Shown here: piece by piece, positions 15,743 through 23,052 of the stretch
How the letters are laid out: each line of letters starts with the position of its first letter
Position numbering within the stretch: the first letter of the stretch is position 1
NCBI RefSeq assembly: GCF_048565625.1
Contig: NZ_JBLZUR010000002.1
Coordinates: forward strand, 620,001-684,000
From: JBLZUR01 sp048565625
GTDB taxonomy: Bacteria > Pseudomonadota > Alphaproteobacteria > Sphingomonadales > Sphingomonadaceae
DNA length: 64,000 bases
Direction of reading: 5' to 3'
Notes under the pieces: generated by a model
What the model saw: the letters and a program-made list of their open reading frames with translations, nothing else
Told to the model about the DNA's origin: nothing
Database searches by the model: none
Translations under genes and position numbers: made by a program

Positions 15743-15772
15743 CGCAGGGCTGGTATGACGGCTTTTGAGGCG

Positions 15773-16048
15773 TCAGAGGATGACTTCGAACAGGTCGTCC
15801 CAGTTCGGGTTGGCTTCTTCGATAAGCCTGATCTGCCAGGCCTTGAGCGCCTTTTCGCGGGTGATGGCGGCGTACATGTCGTCGTGCGGTTCGGCGAGAA
15901 CGAGGCGAGTGAGGCCGTAGCGGCGGCAGAAGGCGGAGCCGGTGCCAGCGCGGTGCTGCATCATGCGGGCGGGGAGGGTGGCGGTGACGCCGGTGTAGAG
16001 GACGCCGTGGGGTTTGTTGGTGAGGATGTAGGTGTAGGCGCGAGGCAT
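15773..16048 (-). CDS. GIY-YIG nuclease superfamily protein
   Basis: This 91-residue single-domain nuclease starts MPRAYTYILTNKPHGVLYTG (the GIY...YIG strands appear as YTYIL and LYTG). It has a conserved Arg/His region (LPARMMQHRAG) and the Glu in TREKALKAW, ending WDDLFEVI. These match the UPF0213/YhbQ-like branch. The start at 16048 is chosen because upstream codons are REP repeat sequence. REPIN-like repeats flank the gene on both sides. The cellular role of this branch is not established; here it interrupts the GTA order between protease and capsid. Confidence 0.88.
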   Translation of the reverse strand: MPRAYTYILTNKPHGVLYTGVTATLPARMMQHRAGTGSAFCRRYGLTRLVLAEPHDDMYAAITREKALKAWQIRLIEEANPNWDDLFEVIL

Positions 16049-16076
16049 TTGGTGGAGGTTAGCGCGCGCGTCCAGC

Positions 16077-16197
16077 GATGCCAGCCTTCGCTGGCATGAC
16101 GACTGAAGAAACTGCGTCATGCCAGCGGAGGCTGGCATCGGTCGGGAGGTGGAGGGTGCGCTTGTTGCGGGCGATCCCAGCCTTCGCTGGGATGACG
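16077..16197. repeat. REP half plus REPIN-like element (family A), copy 2
   Basis: A single REP palindrome (CCAGCCTTCGCTGGCATGAC, about 16077-16101) is followed by a full two-arm element at 16116-16197. Its spacer differs from copy 1 at only a few positions. The single REP lies 29 bases upstream of the GIY-YIG start codon. Confidence 0.85.
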
Positions 16198-16257
16198 ATT
16201 AGAGGTGACGGTTGGGCGTGTCCGGTTCGGGCGCGCCCTTTTTCTTTGGGGAGACCA

Positions 16258-17093
16258 GGGTCCGGACCCAATAACGGCTTTTGCTACCGCTTGGATCGTG
16301 ATTCACTGCGTTGGTGTGGAGGCGGTGGAATGGCTGATTTCTTCTGGTTTTCCGATGCGCAGTGGGAGCGGATCGCACCACTGCTGCCGACGGACGTTCG
16401 CGGCAAGGCACGTGTGGATGATCGCCGGGTGCTGAGCGGGATCGTGCATGCGCTCCGCTGCGGCGGTCGCTGGGTGGACTGCTCGGACGTGTACGGGCCA
16501 AAGAAGACGCTCTACAATCGCTTCGTGCGCTGGTCCGAGCGCGGCATCTGGGAGGGGATTTCAGCGCGCTGGCAGGCGCCGACGACGCGCCGGACCGGCT
16601 GTTCATCGATAGCAGCTGCATCAAGGTCCACCGCTGCGCAGGCGGTGGAAAAGGGGGGCCTTGGCCCATGGTATCGGCCGCACCAAAGGCGGCCGGAACA
16701 CCAAGGTCCATGCCGTCTGCGACGCCAAGGGCCGCCCTCACGTCCTCCTGCTGACGCCCGGCAACGTCCACGACTGCAAGGTCGCCAAGACCTGCATCGC
16801 GGCGCTGCCCCCATCCGTCGAACTCGTCGCCGACAAGGGCTATGACAGTCAGGAGTTGCGCGAATGGCTCAACCAGCGCGGCACCCAGGCCGTCATCCCG
16901 CCGCGCTGCAACCGCAAGGTCCAGTACGACTACGACCGCACCATCTACAAACAGCGCAACGTCATCGAGCGCATGTTCTGCCGCCTCAAGGACTGGAGGC
17001 GGCTCGCCACCCGCTTCGATCGCAACATCAAGAACTTCATGGGCGCTATCGCCCTCGCCGCCACCGTCATCTGGTGGTTGTGAGTCCGGACCC
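16258..17093 (+). mobile_element. IS5-family element, copy 1 (inactive)
   Basis: This 836-base element is bounded by GGGTCCGGACCC at the left and its near inverted copy (GAGTCCGGACCC) at the right. It is almost identical to the copy at 22226-23062, but one base shorter and with a few substitutions. Flanks are CCA at the left and TAG at the right, so no target duplication is visible. That suggests the ends of this copy no longer share one insertion event. Confidence 0.9.
16330..17083 (+). pseudogene. IS5-family transposase, frameshifted
   Basis: The first frame starts MADFFWFSDAQWERIAPLLP as in copy 2, but after GIWEGI the T run at about 16558 has three T instead of four. The frame is lost before the first catalytic Asp (IDSSCIKVH). 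The downstream part from about 16661 (ADKGYDSQELREWL, YKQRNVIERMFCRLKDW) is intact. Normally orfA and orfB are joined by a -1 shift at AAAAGGGGGG; with the extra deletion this copy cannot make a full transposase. Confidence 0.88.
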
Positions 17094-17097
17094 TAGG

Positions 17098-17183
17098 TCA
17101 CGCGGAGACGCGGATACGCGAAGAATAAAGAGACAAAGGAGCCGCAAAGCGGCTCAACAAAAACTCTAACTCACTCTCCGCGC
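17098..17183. repeat. Palindromic repeat (family D), left part, split by IS3 element
   Basis: CACGCGGAGACGCGGATACG, an AT-rich stretch, the hairpin GAGCCGCAAAGCGGCTC, then ACTCTCCGCGC. The matching right end lies at 18425-18455 on the other side of the IS3 element. The closest relative is the uninterrupted copy at 19924-20031. Confidence 0.8.
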
Positions 17184-17209
17184 TGACGTGCTCCCCTGAT
17201 TGTTACCAT

Positions 17210-18100
17210 TCAGAGGTAGAGTCCGGCTCCTTCATGATGGTTGGTTGAGTGTATGACAACCTGTCTGGGGGCATGCCCCCAGACAGGTTCGCCGGCTTTC
17301 TCGGCGGGTGTTCTCCCGCCCAGTTTCGAGTGCGGCCTGACGTGATTGTAGTCGTGCCGCCAAGCGTCGAGCACGAAGCGGGCATGGGCCAGCGACGTGA
17401 ACAGCGTCTCATTGAGGCATTCGTCGCGCAGACGGCCGTTGAAGCTCTCGACGAAGCCGTTCTGCATCGGCTTGCCCGGGGCGATGTAGTGCCACTCGAC
17501 CCGCCGCTCCTGCGACCAGCGCAGAATGGCCGACGACGTCAGCTCGGTGCCGTTGTCGCTGACCACCGTATGCGGCTTGCCGCGCATACCGATGAGCCGC
17601 GTCAGTTCCCGCGCTACCCGTACGCCCGACAGCGACGTGTCAGCCACCAGCGCCAGGCATTCCCGCGTGTAGTCGTCGACCACGCACAGGATGCGGAACC
17701 GACGGCTGCACGTCAGGGTGTCGGAGACGAAGTCCAGCGACCAGCGCTGGTTCGGCCCATCCGGCAGCACCATCGGCGCCCGGGTGCCCAAGGCGCGCTT
17801 GCGACCACCGCGGCGTCGGACTCGCAGGTTCTCCTCGCGGTATATCCGCAGCAGCTTCTTGTGGTTGGGCGTCATGCCTTCTCGCGCCAGCAGATAGCCC
17901 AGGCGCCGGTAGCCGAACCGGCGCCGCTCCCCTGCCAACTCGCGCAGTCGTTGCCGTAGAGGACCGTCATCTGGCCGTGACGACCGATACCGGATCACCC
18001 CGCGGCTCACGCCGACCAGGTTGCACGCCCGACGCTCGCTCAGCCCGTGATGCTCACGAGCATGGGCGACAGCGTCCCGCTTAGCGCCGGGCGTCACCAT
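17210..18100 (-). CDS. IS3-family transposase OrfB (DDE integrase)
   Basis: This 296-residue catalytic half has an N-terminal HTH_21 region (ACNLVGVSRGVIRYRSSRPD) and a retroviral-type integrase core: Asp in RWSLDFVSDTLTC, Asp in HTVVSDNGTELTS, Glu in NGFVESFNGRLRDECLNE, and HVRPHSKLGGRTPAE at the end. It overlaps OrfA by seven bases. A run of seven A just before the OrfA stop (TCAAAAAAATGG on the minus strand) is a classic site for -1 frameshifting that would produce the OrfAB transposase. Confidence 0.93.
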   Translation of the reverse strand: MVTPGAKRDAVAHAREHHGLSERRACNLVGVSRGVIRYRSSRPDDGPLRQRLRELAGERRRFGYRRLGYLLAREGMTPNHKKLLRIYREENLRVRRRGGRKRALGTRAPMVLPDGPNQRWSLDFVSDTLTCSRRFRILCVVDDYTRECLALVADTSLSGVRVARELTRLIGMRGKPHTVVSDNGTELTSSAILRWSQERRVEWHYIAPGKPMQNGFVESFNGRLRDECLNETLFTSLAHARFVLDAWRHDYNHVRPHSKLGGRTPAEKAGEPVWGHAPRQVVIHSTNHHEGAGLYL

Positions 18101-18360
18101 TTTTTTGAGGCCAGATCCTTCAGCACGACGTTGTCGAGCATCGCCTCAGCCAGCAGCTTCTTCAACCGGCTGTTCTCTTCCTCAAGCGTGCGCAGGCGCC
18201 GGGCCTCGGACACCTCCAGGCCGCCATACTTCGACTTCCACTTGTAGAACGTCGCCGCGCTGATCCCGTGGCGACGACACACATCCGCCGTCGCCATGCC
18301 CGCTTCCTGCTCCTTCAAGATCGCGATGATCTGCTCTTCGCTGAACCTGCTGCGCTTCAT
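18094..18360 (-). CDS. IS3-family transposase OrfA (HTH protein)
   Basis: This 88-residue DNA-binding half starts MKRSRFSEEQIIAILKEQEA, has the HTH DVCRRHGISAATFYKWKSKY and a leucine-zipper helix LRTLEEENSRLKKLLAEAML, and ends in LASKKW over the A7 slippage site. It binds the IS ends and dimerises. Confidence 0.93.
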   Translation of the reverse strand: MKRSRFSEEQIIAILKEQEAGMATADVCRRHGISAATFYKWKSKYGGLEVSEARRLRTLEEENSRLKKLLAEAMLDNVVLKDLASKKW

Positions 18361-18424
18361 CTTCGTCCGACTCCTTCGCGTCGGACTCTACTCAAAATCG
18401 GTCACATTTCAGGGGAGCACGTCA

Positions 18425-18455
18425 GCGCCTCCGCGCCTCCGCGTGAACCAACTCT
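18425..18455. repeat. Palindromic repeat (family D), right part
   Basis: GCGCCTCCGCGCCTCCGCGT plus GAACCAACTCTA corresponds to the 3' end of the intact family D copy at 19924-20031. The first four bases are the second half of the IS3 target duplication. Confidence 0.75.
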
Positions 18456-18457
18456 AC

Positions 18458-18817
18458 TCACCGCCCCTGCAAAATCTGCCGCAGCAGCACCTTCAACACC
18501 GGCGTCACAGCCGCCAGCCCCAGCTCGACCACAGCATCGCCCAAAGTCTCGCGCGACAACCCCTCCGGCCCATCAACGCAATGCCACATCAGCGCCACTA
18601 GCTCCCGCAACGCCAGCCCACCCGAAGCCGCCCGCTCCACAAGCGCGAACAGCGGACCCAACTCCTCCTCCGCCGCTACAAGCGCGGAAAAGGTCGGCCG
18701 CAACTTCACCGCCGCCCCAGCGACCACAAGAGAAGCCTCGCCCCGCACCGGGTTCGCACCGCCCCCAGCCCGTTCGGGCTGAGCCTGTCGAAGCCCCAGC
18801 GCCTCCGCCCCGCTCAC
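18458..18817 (-). CDS. GTA gp10-type protein (tail assembly, Phage_TAC_11)
   Basis: This 119-residue protein has the gp10 pattern NPVRGEASLVVAGAAVKLRP, then FSALVAAEEELGPLFALVER and LALRELVALMWHC, ending with a helical tail. In GTAs it is a tail assembly chaperone placed after the major tail protein, as here. It starts with GTG overlapping the previous stop (GTGA). Residues 9-16 (LRQAQPER) are encoded by a dispersed palindromic repeat, so the family's usual short N-terminus has been extended by repeat sequence. The next expected genes (gp10.1, tape measure) are missing; the repeat and IS elements follow instead. Confidence 0.85.
   Translation of the reverse strand: MSGAEALGLRQAQPERAGGGANPVRGEASLVVAGAAVKLRPTFSALVAAEEELGPLFALVERAASGGLALRELVALMWHCVDGPEGLSRETLGDAVVELGLAAVTPVLKVLLRQILQGR
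18770..18793. repeat. Family B palindrome half inside gp10 codons
   Basis: CGTTCGGGCTGAGCCTGTCG and AAG match one arm of the family B element seen in intergenic positions (for example 20357-20430 and 60160-60272). Here it lies within the translated 5' part of the gp10-type gene. Confidence 0.75.
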
Positions 18818-19221
18818 AACGACACCACCGCGCCCGAACTCTCCAGGCTCAGCGTGTACGTCCGCTCGCCATTGAAATCGCCCGCATAGTCGAGCCGGGT
18901 CAGCAGGAACCGCCCCCGCATCCGCTCCCCGCTCTCGAAGCTGATCTCGTAATCGTCCAGCACCCCCGCCAGCGCATTCCCCTTCAGCCGCGTCTCCGCC
19001 GCCGATCCGGTGAACACCCCCGCACCCGACACCGAAACCGATCGCACCCCCGCGCCGGACAGCAGTTCCCGCCACCCGCCCGATTGCTTGGAGGTGATCA
19101 CCACCGCCTCGCCGTTGATCGACGCCTGCGTCGTCCGCATCCCCGCCACCGTGGCATAAACCACCGGCTCCGCCCCGTTCCCGACCTTCAACAGGAACGC
19201 ACTTCCCTTCTCCGCCGCCAT
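18814..19221 (-). CDS. Phage major tail protein, TP901-1 type (GTA gp9)
   Basis: This 135-residue tail tube protein begins MAAEKGSAFLLKVGNGAEPV and contains TVAGMRTTQASINGEAVVIT and LSGAGVRSVSVSGAGVFTGS, typical of the family, then GRFLLTRLDYAGDFNGERTY. GGAGGGG is placed a few bases before the ATG at 19221. The frame is open upstream through a REP-type repeat that is not part of the protein. It is on the minus strand within the inverted block. Confidence 0.92.
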   Translation of the reverse strand: MAAEKGSAFLLKVGNGAEPVVYATVAGMRTTQASINGEAVVITSKQSGGWRELLSGAGVRSVSVSGAGVFTGSAAETRLKGNALAGVLDDYEISFESGERMRGRFLLTRLDYAGDFNGERTYTLSLESSGAVVSL

Positions 19222-19245
19222 GAACCCCTCCATCTTGATGCCGTG

Positions 19246-19334
19246 GCCCCAGCGAAGGCTGGGGCCCATGTCTCGCTCCACCACCACCACCGCAGATCCG
19301 CGAGCGATGGACCCCAGCCTCCAATGGGGTGACG
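19246..19334. repeat. REP-type palindrome pair (family A variant)
   Basis: GCCCCAGCGAAGGCTGGGGC and, in mirrored form, ACCCCAGCCTCCAATGGGGT flank about 45 bases. It separates two tail genes that normally overlap or nearly touch in GTA clusters. Confidence 0.7.
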
Positions 19335-19727
19335 TCAGCCAGCCAAAACCCGCGCCCGGAACTCCACCAGCCCCGCCCACGGCCCACCCGCGCCATCCCG
19401 CGCCACCCGCGACCGCACGAACACGAGGCTCACCACGCGGAAACCGTGCAGCTCCCGCGCCATCCCAAGCACCGCGTCCTGCACATCGCCCATCAATCCC
19501 TGCAGCCGCGCCGAGGATCGCCCGTCATCGCGCACCAAGACGCCCAACCGGATCTCGCGGCCCAGCCCCGTCTTGTGGCTCCAATCCCGCTCCTCCCCGT
19601 CGCCGATCTCGACAAAGGGAAAGGCCGCCCGCGCCGGCGCACCGTCGAACACCCCCGATACCTGCGTGCCCAGACCGCTCCGAAGCGCGGACACCATCGC
19701 CCCCTGCACCGCCAGCACAGCACTCAT
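19335..19727 (-). CDS. DUF3168 protein (GTA gp8, tail terminator-like)
   Basis: This 130-residue protein starts MSAVLAVQGAMVSALRSG, with FDGAPARAAFPFVEIGDG and later LGREIRLGVLVRDDGRSSAR and the conserved RVVSLVFVRSR. DUF3168 proteins cap the tail tube at the head-tail junction. The start at 19727 overlaps the stop of the preceding 58-residue gene (ATGA), which confirms it over an in-frame ATG 36 bases upstream. Confidence 0.9.
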   Translation of the reverse strand: MSAVLAVQGAMVSALRSGLGTQVSGVFDGAPARAAFPFVEIGDGEERDWSHKTGLGREIRLGVLVRDDGRSSARLQGLMGDVQDAVLGMARELHGFRVVSLVFVRSRVARDGAGGPWAGLVEFRARVLAG

Positions 19728-19900
19728 CGCCAGAACCCCCTGAACCGCGCATCGGTCACCCACCGGAAGCGCAATCGCGGCCCGGAAAGCACGACACCCT
19801 CCTCGCTCTCGGAAACCGACACATCAGCCGGCACCCGCGCCGCCACCCGCGCACGCCAGGCCGCGACCCGCCGCCCGGCGAGCCGTTCGATAACCTGCAT
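19724..19900 (-). CDS. 58-residue GTA-cluster protein
   Basis: This small basic protein begins MQVIERLAGRRVAAWRARVA, with VSVSESEEGVVLSGPRLRFR in the second half. It is located between the head-tail adaptor and DUF3168 genes and coupled to the latter by ATGA. Similar small proteins occupy this place in sphingomonad GTA clusters. Role unknown, possibly structural. Confidence 0.75.
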   Translation of the reverse strand: MQVIERLAGRRVAAWRARVAARVPADVSVSESEEGVVLSGPRLRFRWVTDARFRGFWR

Positions 19901-19923
19901 GGTTTTTCCCCTTGAGGTCGGTG

Positions 19924-20031
19924 GTTCACGCGGAGGCGCGGAGGCGCGGAGAACAAGAGCCAAAAGAGCCGCAAAGCGGCTCAAGAACTCTCAATTACTC
20001 TCCGCGCCTCCGCGTCTCCGCGCGAACCAAC
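19924..20031. repeat. Palindromic repeat (family D), intact copy
   Basis: CACGCGGAGGCGCGGAGGCG opens the element, GAGCCGCAAAGCGGCTC forms a central hairpin, and CTCCGCGCCTCCGCGTCTCC closes it, so the outer arms pair over about 100 bases. The second copy in the window is cut by the IS3 element at 17184-18424. Confidence 0.82.
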
Positions 20032-20033
20032 CT

Positions 20034-20336
20034 CTACCGCTCGTCCTCGGCCACCACCGTCACCAGCCCCGACCGCTCACCCGCATCCTCGACCGCCACC
20101 ACACGCAGCCACCGCCCGCGCCAGCCGATCCGCCGGTCGAACCCGATCGAGCGCACCCGCATCGTCACCCGCCACCGCCCGGCCGCCTCGAGCCCATCCG
20201 CCCGCACCGTCAGAACAGAGGCCCAGACCTCCCCCTCCGCCAGCCAGACGTCCGAAGACCCCCCGATTGCATCCCGCGTCGCATCGAGCCGCTCGATGCT
20301 GACGCGCTCCGAAAGCGACCCTGAAATCTCGTCCAT
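20034..20336 (-). CDS. Head-tail adaptor protein (GTA gp7)
   Basis: This 100-residue protein of the phage head-tail joining family contains GSLSERVSIERLDATRDAIG near the start, then WASVLTVRADGLEAAGRW, MRVRSIGFDRRIGWRGRWLR and VVAVEDAGERSGLVTVVAEDE. It seals the connector to the tail. The start at 20336 is the ATG preceding DEISGSLSER. Order and strand fit the inverted capsid-to-gp10 block. Confidence 0.88.
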   Translation of the reverse strand: MDEISGSLSERVSIERLDATRDAIGGSSDVWLAEGEVWASVLTVRADGLEAAGRWRVTMRVRSIGFDRRIGWRGRWLRVVAVEDAGERSGLVTVVAEDER

Positions 20337-20356
20337 AGCCCGTCTCCCCTCTCCGG

Positions 20357-20430
20357 CCGTTCGCACTGAGCTTGTCGAAGTGCCTGAACCACCCGCCTCA
20401 CCGGCGCTTCGACAGGCTCAGCGCGAACGG
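20357..20430. repeat. Family B palindromic repeat
   Basis: CCGTTCGCACTGAGCTTGTC+GAAG and its inverted form CTTCGACAGGCTCAGCGCGA+ACGG surround about 26 bases. This is the repeat also present at 29484, 31910, 35779, 38638, 41402 and 60160. Confidence 0.85.
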
Positions 20431-20445
20431 CGTCGGGAACAAAGG

Positions 20446-20952
20446 CTAACCCACCCGCATCCGCCGAAACGGCCGCCAAAGCGCCGCCACCGCCGTTGGA
20501 GGCTCCGCCTCCCCATCCCGATGCGCGTAAAGATGCGCCGCCAGCCGCAACACACCCTGCCGCACCGCCACCGGCACCTCCGCCCAGCTGGCGGAACCCC
20601 CCGCGACATAGTCCACCGTCACCAGCGACTGCCCCGGCGCGCTCACCCGCACCCAACCGTCGCCGTTCGCATCGATGTCGATCGCGTATCCGTCCACCGG
20701 CACGCCATCGATCCCGTCGATCACCGCCACCGGCGTCCGCGACAATCGCCGCCATTCCGCCGACGCCGGCACCGTCTCGCGGAAGGTCCGCGACAGGATG
20801 ACCGTCCCCGTAAACCCCTCGCAGAGCGTCACCGCCGTCGCGATCAGCGATCCGATCAGCGCATCCTCCGCCCCATGCTCCACCCGCATCAGCGCCTCGG
20901 CCTCTGCCAAAGCGCCCCCCAGCGCGGAAGCAAACCCCGCGTCCTCGATCAT
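20446..20952 (-). CDS. Head-tail connector protein (GTA gp6)
   Basis: This 168-residue protein has the gp6/DNA-packaging connector pattern: EAEALMRVEHGAEDALIGSL, ATAVTLCEGFTGTVILSRTF, then LSRTPVAVIDGIDGVPV and a C-terminal helical part VPVAVRQGVLRLAAHLYAHR. It attaches below the portal. In the inverted block it directly follows the capsid gene, with a family C repeat inserted between them. Confidence 0.9.
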   Translation of the reverse strand: MIEDAGFASALGGALAEAEALMRVEHGAEDALIGSLIATAVTLCEGFTGTVILSRTFRETVPASAEWRRLSRTPVAVIDGIDGVPVDGYAIDIDANGDGWVRVSAPGQSLVTVDYVAGGSASWAEVPVAVRQGVLRLAAHLYAHRDGEAEPPTAVAALWRPFRRMRVG

Positions 20953-20965
20953 AGCATTTCTCCAA

Positions 20966-21083
20966 ATCCTCCCCGGCACGGGGAGGTGGCAGCGCGGAGC
21001 GCTGACGGAGGGGGCGTCCGCGCGGACAGCCCCCTCCACCATCAGCCTCCGGCTGACGGTCCCCCTCCCCGTTCCGGGGAGGA
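20966..21083. repeat. Dispersed palindromic repeat (family C)
   Basis: Contains CCTCCCCGGCACGGGGAGG, GCGGAGCGCTGACGGAGGGG, CCCCCTCCACCATCAGCCTC with its mirrored part, and CCCCTCCCCGTTCCGGGGAG. It lies between capsid and connector genes. Confidence 0.78.
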
Positions 21084-21093
21084 TCAGCGGCCC

Positions 21094-22221
21094 TCAGCTC
21101 GCCGCGAACTTCATCACCTTGATCGCCTCGCTGTTCATCACGGCACCGCCCACCCGCTTGGTCGCATAGAAATGCACGAACGGCTTGTGCGTGAACGGAT
21201 CGCGCAGGATCGCCGTCTCCGCCCGCTCCGTCACCAGATAACCCGCGCGGAAATTGCCGAACGCGATGGCGAACGCGTTCGCCGCGATATCCGGCATGTC
21301 CTCCGCCTCGACCACCGGATAGCCCAGCAGCGTATCCGGCCGCCCCTCGGATAGCCCCGGCTGCCACAGGAATGCGCCATCCGTCGTCTTGAACTTGCGG
21401 ATCACACCCAGCGTCGCCGAATTCATCACGAAGCTTGCGCCCTGGCGATAAGGCCCCTTCAGCGCATGAACCAGATCGACCAGCCGGTCCTGCGGATTGG
21501 TGCCCGTGAACGCGCCCGCGGCGCCCGACGCCACATACTGCATCGTCCCGAACGCGCGGGTGCCGTCGCCCTCATTGGTGATCGTGCCGGTCAGGAACCC
21601 CTTGGGCTTGTTGACCCCGTCGCCGGTGACGAACGCCGCCCCCTCGACCCGCGCGAATTCGAACGCGATCTCGTTCGCCAGCCACGCCTCCACATCGAAG
21701 GCCGCGTCGTCCAGCATCGCCTGGCTCGCCGCCGGATTGGCAAAAAGGTCGCCAGATGGCGGCACGATCTCGGCAAAGACCGGCGTATCCGTCTCCGCCC
21801 GAGCCCCCGTCTCGCTCGCCCAGCCGGACGCCGTCCCGCCCCGCGTCACGAGCTTGCGATAACCGGCGGAACCCACCGTCACGACATTGGCAATGGAGCG
21901 GATCGGGCTGATCGCCTTCAACGTCCGCCCGATCTCCCCATCGATCTCGCGCGGCACCGCATAGCCGCCCGCCGCATCGCTGGTCCCCGCAAAGCTCTTC
22001 AGCTCCACACCGACCGTGCCATGCCGCAGATACCCGTCGACGAAAGCCCTGCGATCCGGATCGGGGTCGGCCGACTTCACCCCCGAAAGCGGCGCCCGCC
22101 CCTCGGCCACCACCCGCGCATCCACCTTCGCGCGAAGGGCCGCCATCTCGGCCTTCAATCCCTCCACCTGCTCCACGGCATCGAAAGAAGCCGCCAAAGC
22201 ATCCGCCTTCACCTCGTACAT
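21094..22221 (-). CDS. HK97-type major capsid protein (GTA gp5)
   Basis: This 375-residue capsid protein has an N-terminal coiled-coil delta domain (LAASFDAVEQVEGLKAEMAA, ALRAKVDARV) and the HK97 fold: GTSDAAGGYAVPREIDGEIG, ISPIRSIANVVTVGSAGYRK, then DVEAWLANEIAFEFARVEGA and FVTGDGVNKPKGFLTG, ending HFYATKRVGGAVMNSEAIKV. Its ATG at 22221 lies only four bases from the end of IS copy 2, so the native ribosome site and promoter side have been replaced by IS sequence. It is on the opposite strand from portal and protease. Protein sequence looks complete, but expression is doubtful. Confidence 0.93.
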   Translation of the reverse strand: MYEVKADALAASFDAVEQVEGLKAEMAALRAKVDARVVAEGRAPLSGVKSADPDPDRRAFVDGYLRHGTVGVELKSFAGTSDAAGGYAVPREIDGEIGRTLKAISPIRSIANVVTVGSAGYRKLVTRGGTASGWASETGARAETDTPVFAEIVPPSGDLFANPAASQAMLDDAAFDVEAWLANEIAFEFARVEGAAFVTGDGVNKPKGFLTGTITNEGDGTRAFGTMQYVASGAAGAFTGTNPQDRLVDLVHALKGPYRQGASFVMNSATLGVIRKFKTTDGAFLWQPGLSEGRPDTLLGYPVVEAEDMPDIAANAFAIAFGNFRAGYLVTERAETAILRDPFTHKPFVHFYATKRVGGAVMNSEAIKVMKFAAS

Positions 22222-22297
22222 ACTAGGGTCCGGACCCAATAACGGCTTTTGCTACCGCTTGGATCGTGATTCACTGCGTTGGTGTGGAGGCGGTGGA

Positions 22298-22723
22298 ATG
22301 GCTGATTTCTTCTGGTTTTCCGATGCGCAGTGGGAGCGGATCGCACCACTGCTGCCGACGGACGTTCGCGGCAAGGCACGTGTGGATGATCGCCGGGTGC
22401 TGAGCGGGATCGTGCATGCGCTCCGCTGCGGCGGTCGCTGGGTGGACTGCTCGGACGTGTACGGGCCAAAGAAGACGCTCTACAATCGCTTCGTGCGCTG
22501 GTCCGAGCGCGGCATCTGGGAGGGGATTTTCAGCGCGCTGGCAGGCGCCGACGACGCGCCGGACCGGCTGTTCATCGATAGCAGCTGCATCAAGGTCCAC
22601 CGCTGCGCAGGCGGTGGAAAAGGGGGGCCTTGGCCCATGGTATCGGCCGCACCAAAGGCGGCCGGAACACCAAGGTCCATGCCGTCTGCGACGCCAAGGG
22701 CCGCCCTCACGTCCTCCTGCTGA
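22298..22723 (+). CDS. IS5-family transposase, first frame
   Basis: This frame begins MADFFWFSDAQWERIAPLLP, a DUF4096-type N-terminal domain, and reaches the first catalytic Asp in RLFIDSSCIKVHRC. Coding sense ends at GGGK near 22621, where the AAAAGGGGGG tract would allow a -1 shift into the second frame; the rest of the frame is read-through without family resemblance. Expected full transposase spans 22298-23052, as in IS427-group elements with two overlapping frames. Confidence 0.9.
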   Translation: MADFFWFSDAQWERIAPLLPTDVRGKARVDDRRVLSGIVHALRCGGRWVDCSDVYGPKKTLYNRFVRWSERGIWEGIFSALAGADDAPDRLFIDSSCIKVHRCAGGGKGGPWPMVSAAPKAAGTPRSMPSATPRAALTSSC

Positions 22724-23052
22724 CGCCCGGCAACGTCCACGACTGCAAGGTCGCCAAGACCTGCATCGCGGCGCTGCCCCCATCCGTCGAACTCGTCGCC
22801 GACAAGGGCTATGACAGTCAGGAGTTGCGCGAGTGGCTCGACCAGCGCGGCACCCAGGCCGTCATCCCGCCGCGCTGCAACCGCAAGGTCCAGTACGACT
22901 ACGACCGCACCATCTACAAACAGCGCAACGTCATCGAGCGCATGTTCTGCCGCCTCAAGGACTGGAGGCGGCTCGCCACCCGCTTCGATCGCAACATCAA
23001 GAACTTCATGAGCGCCATCGCCCTCGCCGCCACCGTCATCTGGTGGTTGTGA
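22630..23052 (+). CDS. IS5-family transposase, second frame
   Basis: This is the catalytic continuation of the IS transposase: GRTKGGRNTKVHAVCDAKGR, second Asp in LVADKGYDSQELREWL, and Glu in YKQRNVIERMFCRLKDWRRL (the Y-2-R-3-E-6-K signature of IS4/IS5 enzymes). The TTG at 22630 is a bookkeeping start; it is more likely made as a fusion by frameshifting. Confidence 0.88.
   Translation: MAHGIGRTKGGRNTKVHAVCDAKGRPHVLLLTPGNVHDCKVAKTCIAALPPSVELVADKGYDSQELREWLDQRGTQAVIPPRCNRKVQYDYDRTIYKQRNVIERMFCRLKDWRRLATRFDRNIKNFMSAIALAATVIWWL

Larger units (their letters stand above)
17184..18424 (-). mobile_element. IS3-family insertion sequence
   Basis: This 1241-base element has perfect 16-base terminal inverted repeats (TGACGTGCTCCCCTGA) that remain partly matched further inward. 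A 4-base direct repeat GCGC flanks it (17180-17183 and 18425-18428). Two overlapping transposase frames lie on the minus strand. A four-base duplication fits the IS407 group of the IS3 family. It interrupts a palindromic repeat and no gene. Both ends and both frames look intact, so it may still be mobile. Confidence 0.9.

Noticed and set aside
15600..16200. Palindromic repeats as a CRISPR array
   Set aside because: Arms are inverted rather than direct, copies are few, and no cas genes are present.
19329..20324. Plus-strand frames over the inverted tail genes
   Set aside because: His/Pro/Arg-rich shadows; the minus strand carries DUF3168, adaptor and connector genes in GTA order.
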